From: Collinsella ihumii
Lineage (GTDB): Bacteria > Actinomycetota > Coriobacteriia > Coriobacteriales > Coriobacteriaceae
Assembly (NCBI RefSeq): GCF_900046475.1
Contig: NZ_FCOU01000003.1
Location: 345,713-409,712 of the forward strand
Direction: 5' to 3'
DNA: 64,000 nt
The notes beneath the pieces were generated by a model, which ran no database searches, had not been told where the DNA came from, and saw nothing but the letters and a program-made list of their open reading frames with translations. Position 1 is the stretch's first letter. Each line of letters begins with the position of its first letter. Shown piece after piece: positions 45,734-54,072 of the stretch. The translations under genes and the position numbers were made by a program.

Positions 45734-46144
45734 CTACCCCCTCAGTCCCGACAAGAGCAGAAGGCCCTCACCAATGACAACATCGAGGACGGCGATCACG
45801 ATACCAACGACAACGAGCGAAACGACGACCGCCACGGAGTAGTTGATGAGCTCCTTCTTGGACGGCCACACAACGCGCTTCATCTCGGAGCGGATGGAGC
45901 CAAGGTACTTCTTTGCACGGACGATGATACCCGGCTTGGCGTTCTTGGCCTTGGTGGTCTTCTTGGAAGCCTTCTTCGACGTCTCAGGGGCCTTCTCGCC
46001 CTTCTTGAAGAGAGACTTCTTCTCCTCCTTCTGAGGAGCGGCCTTCTTGGCATCCGCCTTCTTGCCGGCTGCCTGCGCAGGCTGGGCCTTAGAAGCAGCA
46101 GGAGAAGCCTGGTTGCTCTTCTTCTTGGACTTCTTGTTGGCCAT
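45734..46144 (-). CDS. secE: Preprotein translocase subunit SecE
   Basis: A 136-residue SecE. The conserved core W-P-S-K-K-E-L and the single transmembrane helix occupy the last 60 residues. The first 75 residues are a lysine- and alanine-rich cytoplasmic extension, longer than in E. coli-type short SecE and usual for this bacterial group. Start at MANKKSKKK (46144). Part of SecYEG. Confidence 0.93.
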   Translation of the reverse strand: MANKKSKKKSNQASPAASKAQPAQAAGKKADAKKAAPQKEEKKSLFKKGEKAPETSKKASKKTTKAKNAKPGIIVRAKKYLGSIRSEMKRVVWPSKKELINYSVAVVVSLVVVGIVIAVLDVVIGEGLLLLSGLRG

Positions 46145-46184
46145 GACGTTTACCTCCGGCCTAAACCACCTAGACATTAGAAAC

Positions 46185-46209
46185 CGTAAGCCTCACAAGG
46201 AGGCTTACG
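46185..46209 (-). terminator. Hairpin between tRNA-Trp and secE
   Basis: CGTAAGCCT pairs with AGGCTTACG; the minus strand continues GGTTTCT. It could partially terminate the tRNA transcript ahead of secE. Confidence 0.6.
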
Positions 46210-46219
46210 GATTACAAAC

Positions 46220-46295
46220 TGGCACGCCAGGAAGGACTCGAACCCTCAACACTCGGTTTTGGAGACCGATGCTCTACCAATTGAACTACTGGCGT
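46220..46295 (-). tRNA. tRNA-Trp (CCA)
   Basis: Acceptor ACGCCAG pairs with CTGGCGT, followed by G and encoded CCA. The anticodon loop is CTCCAAA with CCA. Lies between rpmG and secE, as in many actinobacteria. Confidence 0.96.
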
Positions 46296-46307
46296 ATGTA
46301 CGTGAGA

Positions 46308-46457
46308 CTAGCGAGTCTCTTTGTGCACGGTGTGACGACGGCACCAGGGGCAATACTTCTTGATCTCCATGCGATCAGGCATGTTTGCCTTGTTCTTGGT
46401 CGTCGTATAGTTGCGACGCTTGCACTCGGTGCAGGCAAGTGTAACGAGAGTACGCAT
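46308..46457 (-). CDS. rpmG: 50S ribosomal protein L33
   Basis: A 49-residue L33: [20 protein letters not shown], then [17 protein letters not shown]. Two C-x-x-C pairs show it is the zinc-binding (C+) form. Too short for length-limited gene callers. It lies between tRNA-Trp and tuf on the same strand. Confidence 0.95.
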   Translation of the reverse strand: MRTLVTLACTECKRRNYTTTKNKANMPDRMEIKKYCPWCRRHTVHKETR

Positions 46458-46596
46458 GTATCTAATAACCTCCATTTACCGTCCCCTGCGGGCACGGTGG
46501 AACATTTAACCGCAGATACGGAAGTGTGTCAATGCTCCTTTGAAATCTGGTGGACATCTGCAAATTCGTTACACAACCTGTACAAAGGAGTAGACA

Positions 46597-46631
46597 AGAA
46601 AAACCCGGCTCCCCCGAAAAGGAGCCGGGTT
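46597..46631 (-). terminator. Terminator after tuf
   Basis: AACCCGGCTCC pairs with GGAGCCGGGTT over 8 nt; the minus strand continues with TTTTTCTT. Confidence 0.9.
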
Positions 46632-46662
46632 CAAGAAGCAAATCAGCTACGACTAACCGAAG

Positions 46663-47853
46663 TTACTCGATGATGGTGCTGACGACGCCGGAGCCAACGG
46701 TGTGGCCACCCTCGCGGATAGCGAAGCGCAGGCCCTCCTCCATGGCGATCGGGTGAATGAGGTCGCCCTCGATGGTGATGTGGTCACCAGGCATGGCCAT
46801 CTCGGTGCCCTCGGGCAGCTTGACGGAGCCGGTCACGTCAGTGGTACGGAAGTAGAACTGCGGACGGTAACCATCGAAGAACGGGGTGTGACGGCCGCCC
46901 TCCTCCTTGGTGAGGACGTAGACCTCGCCGGTGAACTTGGTGTGCGGGTGAACCGAACCGGGCTTGCAGAGAACCTGGCCGCGCTCGATCTGCTCACGCT
47001 TGATGCCGCGCAGCAGGATGCCGACGTTGTCGCCAGCCTCGCAGAAGTCCATGGTCTTGCGGAACATCTCGATGCCGGTAGCAACGGTGGACTGGGTCTC
47101 CTTGATGCCGACGATCTCGACGGGCTCGTTGAGCTTGAGCTGACCGCGCTCGACACGACCAGTAGCAACGGTACCACGGCCGGAGATGGTCATGACGTCC
47201 TCGACAGCCATCAGGAACGGCTTGGCGTCGTCGCGCTCGGGGGTCGGGATGTACTCGTCAACAGCCTTCATGAGCTCGCGGACGGAATCCATCCACTTCT
47301 CCTCGCCGTTGAGGGCGCCCAGAGCGGAGCCGCGGACAACGGGGATGTCGTCGCCGGGGAAGTCGTACTCAGAGAGGAGCTCACGGGTCTCCATCTCGAC
47401 GAGGTCGATAAGCTCCTCGTCGTCAACCATGTCGCACTTGTTCAGGAACACGACGATGTAGGGCACGCCGACCTGACGGGCGAGCAGGATGTGCTCGCGG
47501 GTCTGGGCCATGGGGCCGTCGGTGGCAGCGATGACCAGGATAGCGCCGTCCATCTGAGCAGCACCGGAGATCATGTTCTTGATGTAGTCAGCGTGGCCGG
47601 GGCAGTCGACGTGAGCGTAGTGACGCGTAGCGGTCTCGTACTCGACGTGAGCGACGGAGATGGTGATGCCGCGCTCGCGCTCCTCGGGAGCCTTGTCGAT
47701 GTTCTCGAACGCGGTGAAGTCGGCCTTGCAGCCCTCGGTCTCGGAGAGAACCTTGGTGATGGCAGCCGTCAGCGTGGTCTTGCCGTGGTCAACGTGACCG
47801 ATGGTGCCGATGTTAACATGCGGCTTAGTGCGCTCGAACTTTTCCTTGGCCAT
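46663..47853 (-). CDS. tuf: Elongation factor Tu
   Basis: A 396-residue EF-Tu: G1 [10 protein letters not shown]3 DCPGHADY, G4 NKCD, G5 G-S-A-L, and the three-domain length. It delivers aminoacyl-tRNA to the ribosome. Placed beside tRNA genes and rpmG-secE-nusG, with an AGGAGG site. Confidence 0.98.
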   Translation of the reverse strand: MAKEKFERTKPHVNIGTIGHVDHGKTTLTAAITKVLSETEGCKADFTAFENIDKAPEERERGITISVAHVEYETATRHYAHVDCPGHADYIKNMISGAAQMDGAILVIAATDGPMAQTREHILLARQVGVPYIVVFLNKCDMVDDEELIDLVEMETRELLSEYDFPGDDIPVVRGSALGALNGEEKWMDSVRELMKAVDEYIPTPERDDAKPFLMAVEDVMTISGRGTVATGRVERGQLKLNEPVEIVGIKETQSTVATGIEMFRKTMDFCEAGDNVGILLRGIKREQIERGQVLCKPGSVHPHTKFTGEVYVLTKEEGGRHTPFFDGYRPQFYFRTTDVTGSVKLPEGTEMAMPGDHITIEGDLIHPIAMEEGLRFAIREGGHTVGSGVVSTIIE

Positions 47854-47944
47854 GAAGCCTCCTCCTTAAAGGTGTCCCCGGCGGGACGTACCAATAAACT
47901 TAGTGGCTCCCCTAGTATATAGGAAAGCCACCGTGTTACCTGGG

Positions 47945-48018
47945 TAGCGGTGACTGGATTCGAACCAGTGACGCCACGGGTATGAACCGTGTGCTCTAAC
48001 CAGCTGAGCTACACCGCC
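47945..48018 (-). tRNA. tRNA-Met (CAT)
   Basis: Anticodon loop TTCATAC with CAT; acceptor GGCGGTG pairs with CACCGCT (first pair G-T). 3' CCA is not encoded. Lacks the G-C triplet pattern of an initiator, so elongator type is likely. Confidence 0.93.
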
Positions 48019-48022
48019 GTAC

Positions 48023-48098
48023 TGGAGCCTGCGACCGGACTTGAACCGGTGACCTCCTCGTTACCAACGAGGTGCTCTACCGACTGAGCTACACAGGC
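48023..48098 (-). tRNA. tRNA-Thr (GGT)
   Basis: Anticodon loop TTGGTAA with GGT; acceptor GCCTGTG pairs with CGCAGGC (one G-T), then T and encoded CCA. Confidence 0.95.
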
Positions 48099-48107
48099 GT
48101 GAACGGG

Positions 48108-48189
48108 TGGGAGCTATAGGATTCGAACCTATGTAGGCATAGCCAACGGGTTTACAGCCCGTCCCCATTAACCACTCGGGCAAACTCCC
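48108..48189 (-). tRNA. tRNA-Tyr (GTA)
   Basis: Long variable arm, acceptor GGGAGTT, anticodon GTA in CTGTAAA. First gene of the Tyr-Thr-Met cluster ahead of tuf. Confidence 0.95.
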
Positions 48190-48386
48190 ATGTGTTCACG
48201 CGCTCGGAACGGCTGGCCGCTCCGTTGCGCAGGAAGGATATTACGACGCTCGGGGGCCGGATGTCAACGCAAAGTTGCTTAATACACGCCACCGGGCGTA
48301 TCCTATTTCTGTCACATAGGCGTCTACCTGCGGTTTTAGCGGCACTTTATCATGGTGAGCTTGTGAAGACGCAGGATTCCTGACGA

Positions 48387-48497
48387 GTGCAAATTGGGGA
48401 CGTACCTTCCGCTTGCACTTTTGCAAACTGGGGACACCCCTTCTGCTTCTGCGTCTGGGATGGGTTGTTTGGGGACGGGTTCATTTCAACCCATCCC
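48387..48497. repeat. Degenerate GGGGACGTACC hairpin plus ATGGGT...ACCCAT repeat, copy 2
   Basis: GTGCAAATTGGGGACGTACC and its broken complement at 48387-48440 are a decayed version of the hairpin at 9984. ATGGGTTGTTTGGGGACGGG...ACCCAT at 48460-48494 is a member of the 35-bp family. The 820-bp gap 48190-49009 otherwise holds no gene. Confidence 0.7.
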
Positions 48498-48812
48498 GTC
48501 GCCCGCGCCCGTCTCCCACGGCCTGCCCTCTGCCATTAGGGATGGGCGCTCATGGCAGACAAGTTGCTCGACCGACCGGTGAGCCCTGCTTCGATGCTCG
48601 AGCCCCCCGACGAAGGTCCAGCGTTCCGGATCCGCCTCGATTTCATGACTGGTTCATGACCGTTTCATGACTTGATGCGAATGGAATACAGCGACAGGGA
48701 TCTTTTCGCGCCCACTTCACCATATTTACTGGCGATTTACTGGCACTTCTTATTAACACTGGCAACAAAAAAAAACAGGCCAGACCGTTTACCGTGTCTG
48801 ACCTGCTGTTTT

Positions 48813-49030
48813 CTATGGAGCCAGCGACAGGAATCGCCGCGCGCTTACGCGCGCTCAGACCGCTGCGGCGGCTGCGCCGCCTTGCGCACTTCGCTGGGCA
48901 ATGCTCCGCATTGCCTCAGCTCCGTGCCCGCAACCGGGTTCGATCCCTGTCGGCCCGCAAAAGAAGCGAGCCCGGCGCTACAAGAGCACCGGACTCGCCA
49001 TCCATCCTATGGAGCCAGCGACAGGAATCG
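48813..49030. mobile_element. att-like direct repeat at a tRNA-Thr 3' end (element remnant)
   Basis: CTATGGAGCCAGCGACAGGA (24 bp in all) occurs at 48813-48836 and again at 49007-49030, where it is the last 21 bases of tRNA-Thr(TGT). Short direct repeats TTTACTGGC/ACTGGC lie at 48725-48765 and TTCATGAC is repeated three times near 48642-48670. This looks like an attachment-site scar from an integrated element; no integrase remains. Confidence 0.5.
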
Positions 49031-49084
49031 AACCCGCAACCCAATGATTACAAATCATTTGCTCTACCGTTGAGCCACGCTGGC
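49010..49084 (-). tRNA. tRNA-Thr (TGT)
   Basis: Anticodon loop TTTGTAA with TGT between AATGA and TCATT stems; acceptor GCCAGCG pairs with CGCTGGC, then T and encoded CCA. Its 3' end is duplicated at 48813. Confidence 0.95.
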
Positions 49085-49308
49085 ACGCTTGGCGCTTGCG
49101 CGCGAAGCTTCTTCAGGATACTGAAACCCCTCGAATCCGGCAAGACTTTGAAGCGTCATCCCAGAATAACTTCCGCTGCTCCACCATACTCGCAGCAGTC
49201 CAACGGAGGTCATGAAAGAGTGCGGGCTGAGGTCGTGGGAACCGCCACATCCATGCTGGCCTGACAGGAGTACGGGCATATCGAGAGTACGTCCCCGCCA
49301 TTCCACGA

Positions 49309-49357
49309 TGGATAGGTTGATACGAACACGTCCCCAGCCAACCCGTCCCCAACCAAC
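49309..49357. repeat. ATGGGT...ACCCAT family, copy 3 (tandem half units)
   Basis: A degenerate unit with ACGTCCCCAGCCAACC followed by CGTCCCCAACCAACC, so the CCCC-CCAACC half is doubled. Confidence 0.65.
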
Positions 49358-49440
49358 CGCGTCTGGCGGCTGGAGGCGTAGCGGCTTGAGCTCTTGTGCG
49401 AAGCGATCGCCCCAGCGAGCCGCCCGAAAACCGTGTATAC

Positions 49441-49575
49441 GAGTTTGTCACTGTTTTTCGGTGTCGTTCCTCCACATGCGCCACAGCCCCCGACGTTTCC
49501 GCAGGAAACAACTGGGAGAATGTCGAGGGGTATGCCGCATGTGGGGAAAGGGCACCGAAAAACAGTGACAAACTC
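49441..49575. repeat. 135-bp element with perfect 23-bp terminal inverted repeats
   Basis: GAGTTTGTCACTGTTTTTCG (arm 49441-49463) has an exact inverted copy at 49553-49575. Inside, CCACATGCG faces CGCATGTGG and the centre has the perfect dyad GTTTCC-GCA-GGAAAC. That centre matches the GTTTCCGCAGGT motif of the 147-bp family although the ends differ. The 670-bp gap 49085-49758 holds no gene. Confidence 0.85.
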
Positions 49576-49693
49576 AGCCTATGTCTCCGGTGGGTTTTAC
49601 TTTGGGCGATTTTTTATGCACGGTCTTTCTCGCCAACTGCGGGTTTATCAGGGCTTTATACATGGAATTCCGCCATGCCAACGGGCCGGCAAA

Positions 49694-49755
49694 ATGGGTC
49701 GAAACGAACCCGTCCCCAACCAACCCAGAAACGAACCTGTCCCCAACCAACCCAT
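49694..49755. repeat. ATGGGT...ACCCAT family, copy 4 (tandem)
   Basis: ATGGGTCGAAACGAACCCGT, CCCCAACCAACCC, then a second AAACGAACCTGTCCCCAACC-AACCCAT. Two units head to tail, four bases from the NYN gene stop. Confidence 0.8.
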
Positions 49756-49758
49756 TTC

Positions 49759-50448
49759 CTATCGGAAGCTGTTGCGGAGCGCCTCCAGACGCGCGAGAGA
49801 CTCGGGCGACAGGCGTCCTCCCAGCGTCATCTTGATCTTGGGGGCCTCCTCCGCCTCGCGCACGTCCTCGTCGACGTGACGAAGCTCCTCCACGAAGATG
49901 CGGGCCGAGATGCGCGCCACGCCTTTCCCCATCACGGTCGCCTGAATCGTGCCGTCGCTGGTGACCACCGTGCACGCACGGCCCGCCTCGCGGGCATCGG
50001 TGCACAGCTGCTGAACCACCGTGTCGGCCGATACGCCCGTGGGTGAGAACTCGATGCGCACGCCCGCCTGAGGCAGATTGGGCCGGTCGGCCGAAACGTT
50101 GCCGGCGCCGTCGAACACGATGACCGGTTCGTAGCGGCGGCCGGCGAACGCCGCGACGTCGGCGATCAGCGCCGTGCGCGCGCGGTCGTACACATCGTGC
50201 GAATAGGGGTCGTCCGACTTGTCGAAGATAAGCTGCTCGTAGCGCGGCGTCGCATGGATGACGTTGTAGCCGTCTACGACCAGAAGCTCGCGCTTCCCGC
50301 TCACGTTCGACCCGCGCGGCACGTCGGGCGTCGAGAAGGCCGAGGCGAACGCGTTGCCCACGCCGTAGGTGCTCGCATCGACGAACTTTTGCGCCGACCC
50401 CTCGCCGAAGCGCTTCGCCTTGGCCTTGGCCCGGTTCTTCTTGGTCAT
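49759..50448 (-). CDS. NYN-domain endoribonuclease (YacP/Rae1-like)
   Basis: A 229-residue protein. The PIN-like NYN domain shows LLVVDGYNVIHA, then Y-D-R-A-R-T-A-L-I, PVIVFDGAGN and V-V-T-S-D, providing the acidic metal site. Residues 1-50 are basic. YacP (Rae1) in Bacillus cleaves mRNA in a translation-dependent way; it is encoded beside rlmB and cysS there as well. The start is 4 bp from the rlmB stop. Confidence 0.88.
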   Translation of the reverse strand: MTKKNRAKAKAKRFGEGSAQKFVDASTYGVGNAFASAFSTPDVPRGSNVSGKRELLVVDGYNVIHATPRYEQLIFDKSDDPYSHDVYDRARTALIADVAAFAGRRYEPVIVFDGAGNVSADRPNLPQAGVRIEFSPTGVSADTVVQQLCTDAREAGRACTVVTSDGTIQATVMGKGVARISARIFVEELRHVDEDVREAEEAPKIKMTLGGRLSPESLARLEALRNSFR

Positions 50449-50451
50449 GGG

Positions 50452-51411
50452 CTACTCGCCCGCCCCGTCGACGAGCACGGCGCGGTTGCGGCGCATCCAC
50501 TCGAAGCTGAGAGCCGTCGCCGCCTGGGCGACATTCAGGCTCTCGGTCTCGCCGCGCTGGGGAAGCTTGGTCAGGAAATCGCACGTCTGGAGCACCAGGC
50601 GGGAGATGCCCTCGCCCTCTGAGCCCATGACGAGCGCGACCCGGCCCTCGAGCGGAGCGTCCCAGCACACCTGCTCGGCGTGTTCGGAGGCGCCGCACGC
50701 CCAAAAACCTGCCTCCTTGAGGTCCTCGAGCGCACGCGCGATGTTGGGAACCTGGGCGATCGGCAGATGCATGACCGCACCCGCGCTCGTCTTATAGGTC
50801 GCAACCGTGACCTCGGCGGCGCGCTTGTTCGCGATGACGACGCCCGCGGCGCCGACGACCTCGGCCGAACGCACGATTGCGCCGAAGTTGCCCGCGTCGG
50901 TCACATGGTCGAGCACGAGCACCAGCGCCGGACCGTCGCCGGCGCGCGCGATGATGTCCGACAGGTCGGCGTACGGGTACGAGCCGACCTCGAGCACGAT
51001 GCCCTGATGCGCACCATGGCTCGAGATGGCATCGAGCTGCTCGCGCGCAACGTAGCTGACAGGCGCGTTCACCGAGCGCAACGCCTCGATGATCTGCGTC
51101 AGGACGACATCTTTGCTCGAGCTCTCCGCAACCAGCGCGCGCTTGACGGGATAACCCGTGCGCAGCGCCTCGATGGCTGCGCGGCGGCCTTCGAGATACG
51201 AGCCCGCCGGCGCATGGGCGGGTTGGGCAGCGCGAGCAGGGCGCGTCGCTCCCCCGGAGCGCTGGCCGCCCTTGCCGGGATGCGCCTGGCTGCGTCCGCC
51301 CGGGCGCTGTCGCCCAGCGGCCTCGCGCTGCCTTTCGGGCCCCTTGCGGTTCGCACCGCGCCCTCCGCGAGCTTCGGGGCGCTGTCCCTTGTTGTTCTGC
51401 TGTCGTGCCAT
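50452..51411 (-). CDS. rlmB: 23S rRNA 2'-O-methyltransferase RlmB (TrmH/SpoU family)
   Basis: A 319-residue SPOUT methyltransferase. The knot motifs are L-D-H-V-T-D-A-G-N-F-G-A-I-V-R-S, VMGSEGEGIS and LPQRGETESLNVAQA. Residues 1-65 form a basic, low-complexity extension rich in Arg, Gly and Ala, common in actinobacterial homologues. It methylates a guanosine of 23S rRNA. It lies downstream of cysS as in other Gram-positives. Confidence 0.92.
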   Translation of the reverse strand: MARQQNNKGQRPEARGGRGANRKGPERQREAAGRQRPGGRSQAHPGKGGQRSGGATRPARAAQPAHAPAGSYLEGRRAAIEALRTGYPVKRALVAESSSKDVVLTQIIEALRSVNAPVSYVAREQLDAISSHGAHQGIVLEVGSYPYADLSDIIARAGDGPALVLVLDHVTDAGNFGAIVRSAEVVGAAGVVIANKRAAEVTVATYKTSAGAVMHLPIAQVPNIARALEDLKEAGFWACGASEHAEQVCWDAPLEGRVALVMGSEGEGISRLVLQTCDFLTKLPQRGETESLNVAQAATALSFEWMRRNRAVLVDGAGE

Positions 51412-51599
51412 GCGGCTCCCATCTGACTCTCATCGTTATTCGACCTTGCAGTATAGATGAGACGTCCTCGACGCCGGCACGTTGCGCAGATGTTCCACGG
51501 TTGGGAACGACGTCGGAGCCCTAAAAGGACGGCAGGGGCTTCGCAATCGAGACCCCTGCTCGCAGATGATTAAAGATGGCCCCGTCCCAAAAGGTGACG

Positions 51600-53066
51600 C
51601 TAGAGGTGCTTGATGCGCGATCCCGCGGCGGTGTCCTCGATCATGAGGCCCATGTCGCGAAGCTGGTCGCGAATCGCGTCGGCAAGCTCCCAGTTCTTGG
51701 CAGCGCGCGCCTCGGCACGGGCGGCAAGGATCTTCTCCGCGGCCTCGTCGACGTCATCGCCCGTATAGCCGACAAGCCCGGCGGCGACGCCGAGCAGGCC
51801 GACCGGCAGCTCCTCTTCCGGCTTCGGCAGCTCGATGCCCAGGATCGCGAACGCGCCCGCGATGGACACGGCGCACACGGTCGCCGCCTCCTCGTCCACG
51901 GCGGAGCCGGCCTGGTCGAGATAGGTGTTCGCCTCCGTCACCAACTGGAAGTACGCAGCGAGCGCGCCGGCAGTGTTGAAATCGTCGTTCATGCAGGACT
52001 CGAACTCCGCGGAAGCTCTCTCGGTCGCGGCAACGAGCGCGGCCACGCGCTGGGCGTCCGCCTCGCCCTCCGCGTGGTCGGCAGCCCACTTGAGGTTGTT
52101 CACCGTTCCCGCGATGCGCGCGAGCGAGTTCTCCGCGCCCTCGAGACGCTCCCAGCTGAAGTCGAGCGGGCTGCGGTAGTGCGTCTGCAGCATGAGCAGG
52201 CGAAGCGCCGCCGCGGAGTGCTTCTCGAGCACCTCCTCGAGCGTGAAGAAGTTGCCGAGCGACTTCGACATCTTCTCGCCGTCCACAAGCAGCATGCCCG
52301 TGTGCATCCAGGTGTTGGCAAAGCCCTGATGCCACGCGCACGAGGCCTGCGCGCACTCGTTCTCATGATGCGGGAAGGCGAGGTCGGAGCCGCCGCCGTG
52401 GATATCGATCGGCGTGCCCAGGTAGCGGTGCACCATCGCGGCGCACTCGGTATGCCAGCCGGGGCGCCCCTTGCCCCACGGGGAGTTCCACATGGGCTCG
52501 CCCGGCTTGGCGGCCTTCCACAGGGCGAAGTCCAGCGGATCGTTCTTGTCCTCGTTCTCCTCGATGCGCGCGCCGACCATCAGGTCGTCGATCTTGCGAC
52601 CGGAAACCTCGCCGTAGCTGGGGTCGCTACGGACCGCGAAGTACACGTCGCCGTTATCGGCCGCATAGGCGTGACCCTGCTCGATGAGCGTCTTGATCAT
52701 GCCGATCATGGGGCCGATCTCCTTGGTGGCGCGCGGACGGATGTCGGGATCCATCACGTTGGCCTTGTGCATGACCGCGATGAACTTCTCGGAGAACTCG
52801 CTCGCCACGTCCTCGGCCGTACGGCCCTGCTCGTTCGCACGGTTGATGATCTTGTCGTCCACATCGGTGAGGTTCTGCGCGAACGTGACCTCGAACCCGG
52901 AGGCGATCAGCCAGCGGCGGATGACGTCGAAGGAGATGAACGTGCGCGCGTTGCCGATGTGGATGTTGTCGTAGACGGTGGGGCCGCACACATACATGCG
53001 CACCTTGCCCGCCTCGATGGGCTGGAACTCTTCTTTGGTATGGGTCTTGCTGTTGTAGATCTTCAT
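51600..53066 (-). CDS. cysS: Cysteinyl-tRNA synthetase
   Basis: A 488-residue class I synthetase. Zinc-binding C in YVCGPTVYD, HIGH motif H-I-G-N-A-R-T, zinc ligands in GWHTECAAM and H-H-E-N-E, and KMSKSLGN. The start is ATG 53066 (MKIYNSKTHT) because GAGAGG is 9 bp upstream; the in-frame ATG at 53075 directly abuts it. Part of the cysS-rlmB-NYN group. Confidence 0.96.
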   Translation of the reverse strand: MKIYNSKTHTKEEFQPIEAGKVRMYVCGPTVYDNIHIGNARTFISFDVIRRWLIASGFEVTFAQNLTDVDDKIINRANEQGRTAEDVASEFSEKFIAVMHKANVMDPDIRPRATKEIGPMIGMIKTLIEQGHAYAADNGDVYFAVRSDPSYGEVSGRKIDDLMVGARIEENEDKNDPLDFALWKAAKPGEPMWNSPWGKGRPGWHTECAAMVHRYLGTPIDIHGGGSDLAFPHHENECAQASCAWHQGFANTWMHTGMLLVDGEKMSKSLGNFFTLEEVLEKHSAAALRLLMLQTHYRSPLDFSWERLEGAENSLARIAGTVNNLKWAADHAEGEADAQRVAALVAATERASAEFESCMNDDFNTAGALAAYFQLVTEANTYLDQAGSAVDEEAATVCAVSIAGAFAILGIELPKPEEELPVGLLGVAAGLVGYTGDDVDEAAEKILAARAEARAAKNWELADAIRDQLRDMGLMIEDTAAGSRIKHL

Positions 53067-53180
53067 GGCAAACATCCTCTCAGGGAGGTCCAAAGACGGC
53101 GAGGCGCGATGCGGCACCTCGCCCGTCCGTCGTGCGGTCGGTCGGAAATGGGGTCTTCGGGGCGGACGATGCGCCGGCTC

Positions 53181-53687
53181 CTAGGCCCGATCGCGGGAGC
53201 TACATCGCTCGAGCAGGCACACGGCCCAGGCGCCGATGCCGGCGCCCTCGCCTTCCCAGCCAAGCTTCTCGGTGGTCGTCGCCTTCACGCCCACCTGCTC
53301 GGCATCGACGCCGAGCGCGCGGGCGAGGTTGGCGCGCATCGCGTCGCGATGCGGCGTGATCTTGGGCGCCTGCGCCGCAATGGTGCAGTCGGCATCGACG
53401 AACTCGTAGCCGCGCTCGCGTGCGAACTCCATGACGCGCGAAAGCAGCACAAGCGAGTCCGCGCCCTCGTACGCGGGATCCGTGTCGGGGAATAGCTTCC
53501 CGATGTCGCCTCCTCGGCAGGCGCCGAGAATCGCGTCTGCCAGCGCGTGAGCGAGCACGTCGGCGTCCGAATGGCCGAGCAGGCCCTTCTCGTACGGGAT
53601 GTCCACGCCACCGATGATGCAGCGGCGTCCTTCCACCAGACGGTGAACATCGTAGCCGTGTCCTATGCGAAGTGCGGGCTGCTGCAT
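53181..53687 (-). CDS. ispF: 2-C-methyl-D-erythritol 2,4-cyclodiphosphate synthase
   Basis: A 168-residue IspF of the MEP isoprenoid pathway. The metal site is G-Y-D-V-H-R-L, then GLLGHSDADVL, GDIGKLFPDTDP and VKATTTEKLG. The start at 53687 (MQQPALRIGHGYD) has GGAAGG upstream; the longer start at 53729 is possible. The partner ispD lies 1.2 kb away, separated by a plus-strand peptidase gene and repeats. Confidence 0.94.
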   Translation of the reverse strand: MQQPALRIGHGYDVHRLVEGRRCIIGGVDIPYEKGLLGHSDADVLAHALADAILGACRGGDIGKLFPDTDPAYEGADSLVLLSRVMEFARERGYEFVDADCTIAAQAPKITPHRDAMRANLARALGVDAEQVGVKATTTEKLGWEGEGAGIGAWAVCLLERCSSRDRA

Positions 53688-53856
53688 GGCGCGATTGCCT
53701 TCCTGCTCGGTTTGCGTTGCCAGCATCATACCTCAGCAGGCGAAGGTTTGCCGGAAGGCCCCGAGTGAGGACACGATTGCATAGGGCATCGACCGCTCGC
53801 TTTCACACCGGTCGCTCGCAGCCGGTACACCCTGGACTGACCGAACTTCAGCTCCC

Positions 53857-53943
53857 CGGTTTTTCATGAACGAAGGACGCCATTTTCGGCGTTTGCCCAG
53901 GAAAGCGATTTCTGACATCGCACTTTTTCATGAAAAGCGAGCG
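53857..53943. repeat. TTCATGAA / TTTGCCCAGGA repeat element, copy 3
   Basis: TTTTTCATGAACGAAGGACG, then ATTTTCGGCGTTTGCCCAGG, ATTTCTGACA, and a second TTCATGAA hairpin. Hairpin arms are more decayed than in copies 1 and 2. A lone TTCATGAAAAAGCG follows the peptidase at 54814. Confidence 0.85.
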
Positions 53944-54072
53944 ATGGCGGGATGCGGCATACCACTGCCCATCGCACCCACATCGCACACCAAACTTGCT
54001 ACCATGGTGCGCGGCCAACCGACGCGAGAGCTCGGCTTGGCTTGTTGCACTCAACCGCCAAAGGAGAGCCCT

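Noticed and set aside
48930-48965. Possible second tRNA on the plus strand (GGTTCGATCCCTGTCGG)
   Set aside because: Only a T-arm-like segment is present; no anticodon arm or acceptor pairing was found, so it is at most a fragment.
49309-49755. CRISPR-like array from repeated CCCCAACCAACCC units
   Set aside because: Units are few, unevenly spaced and often adjoining without spacers; no cas genes are in the window.
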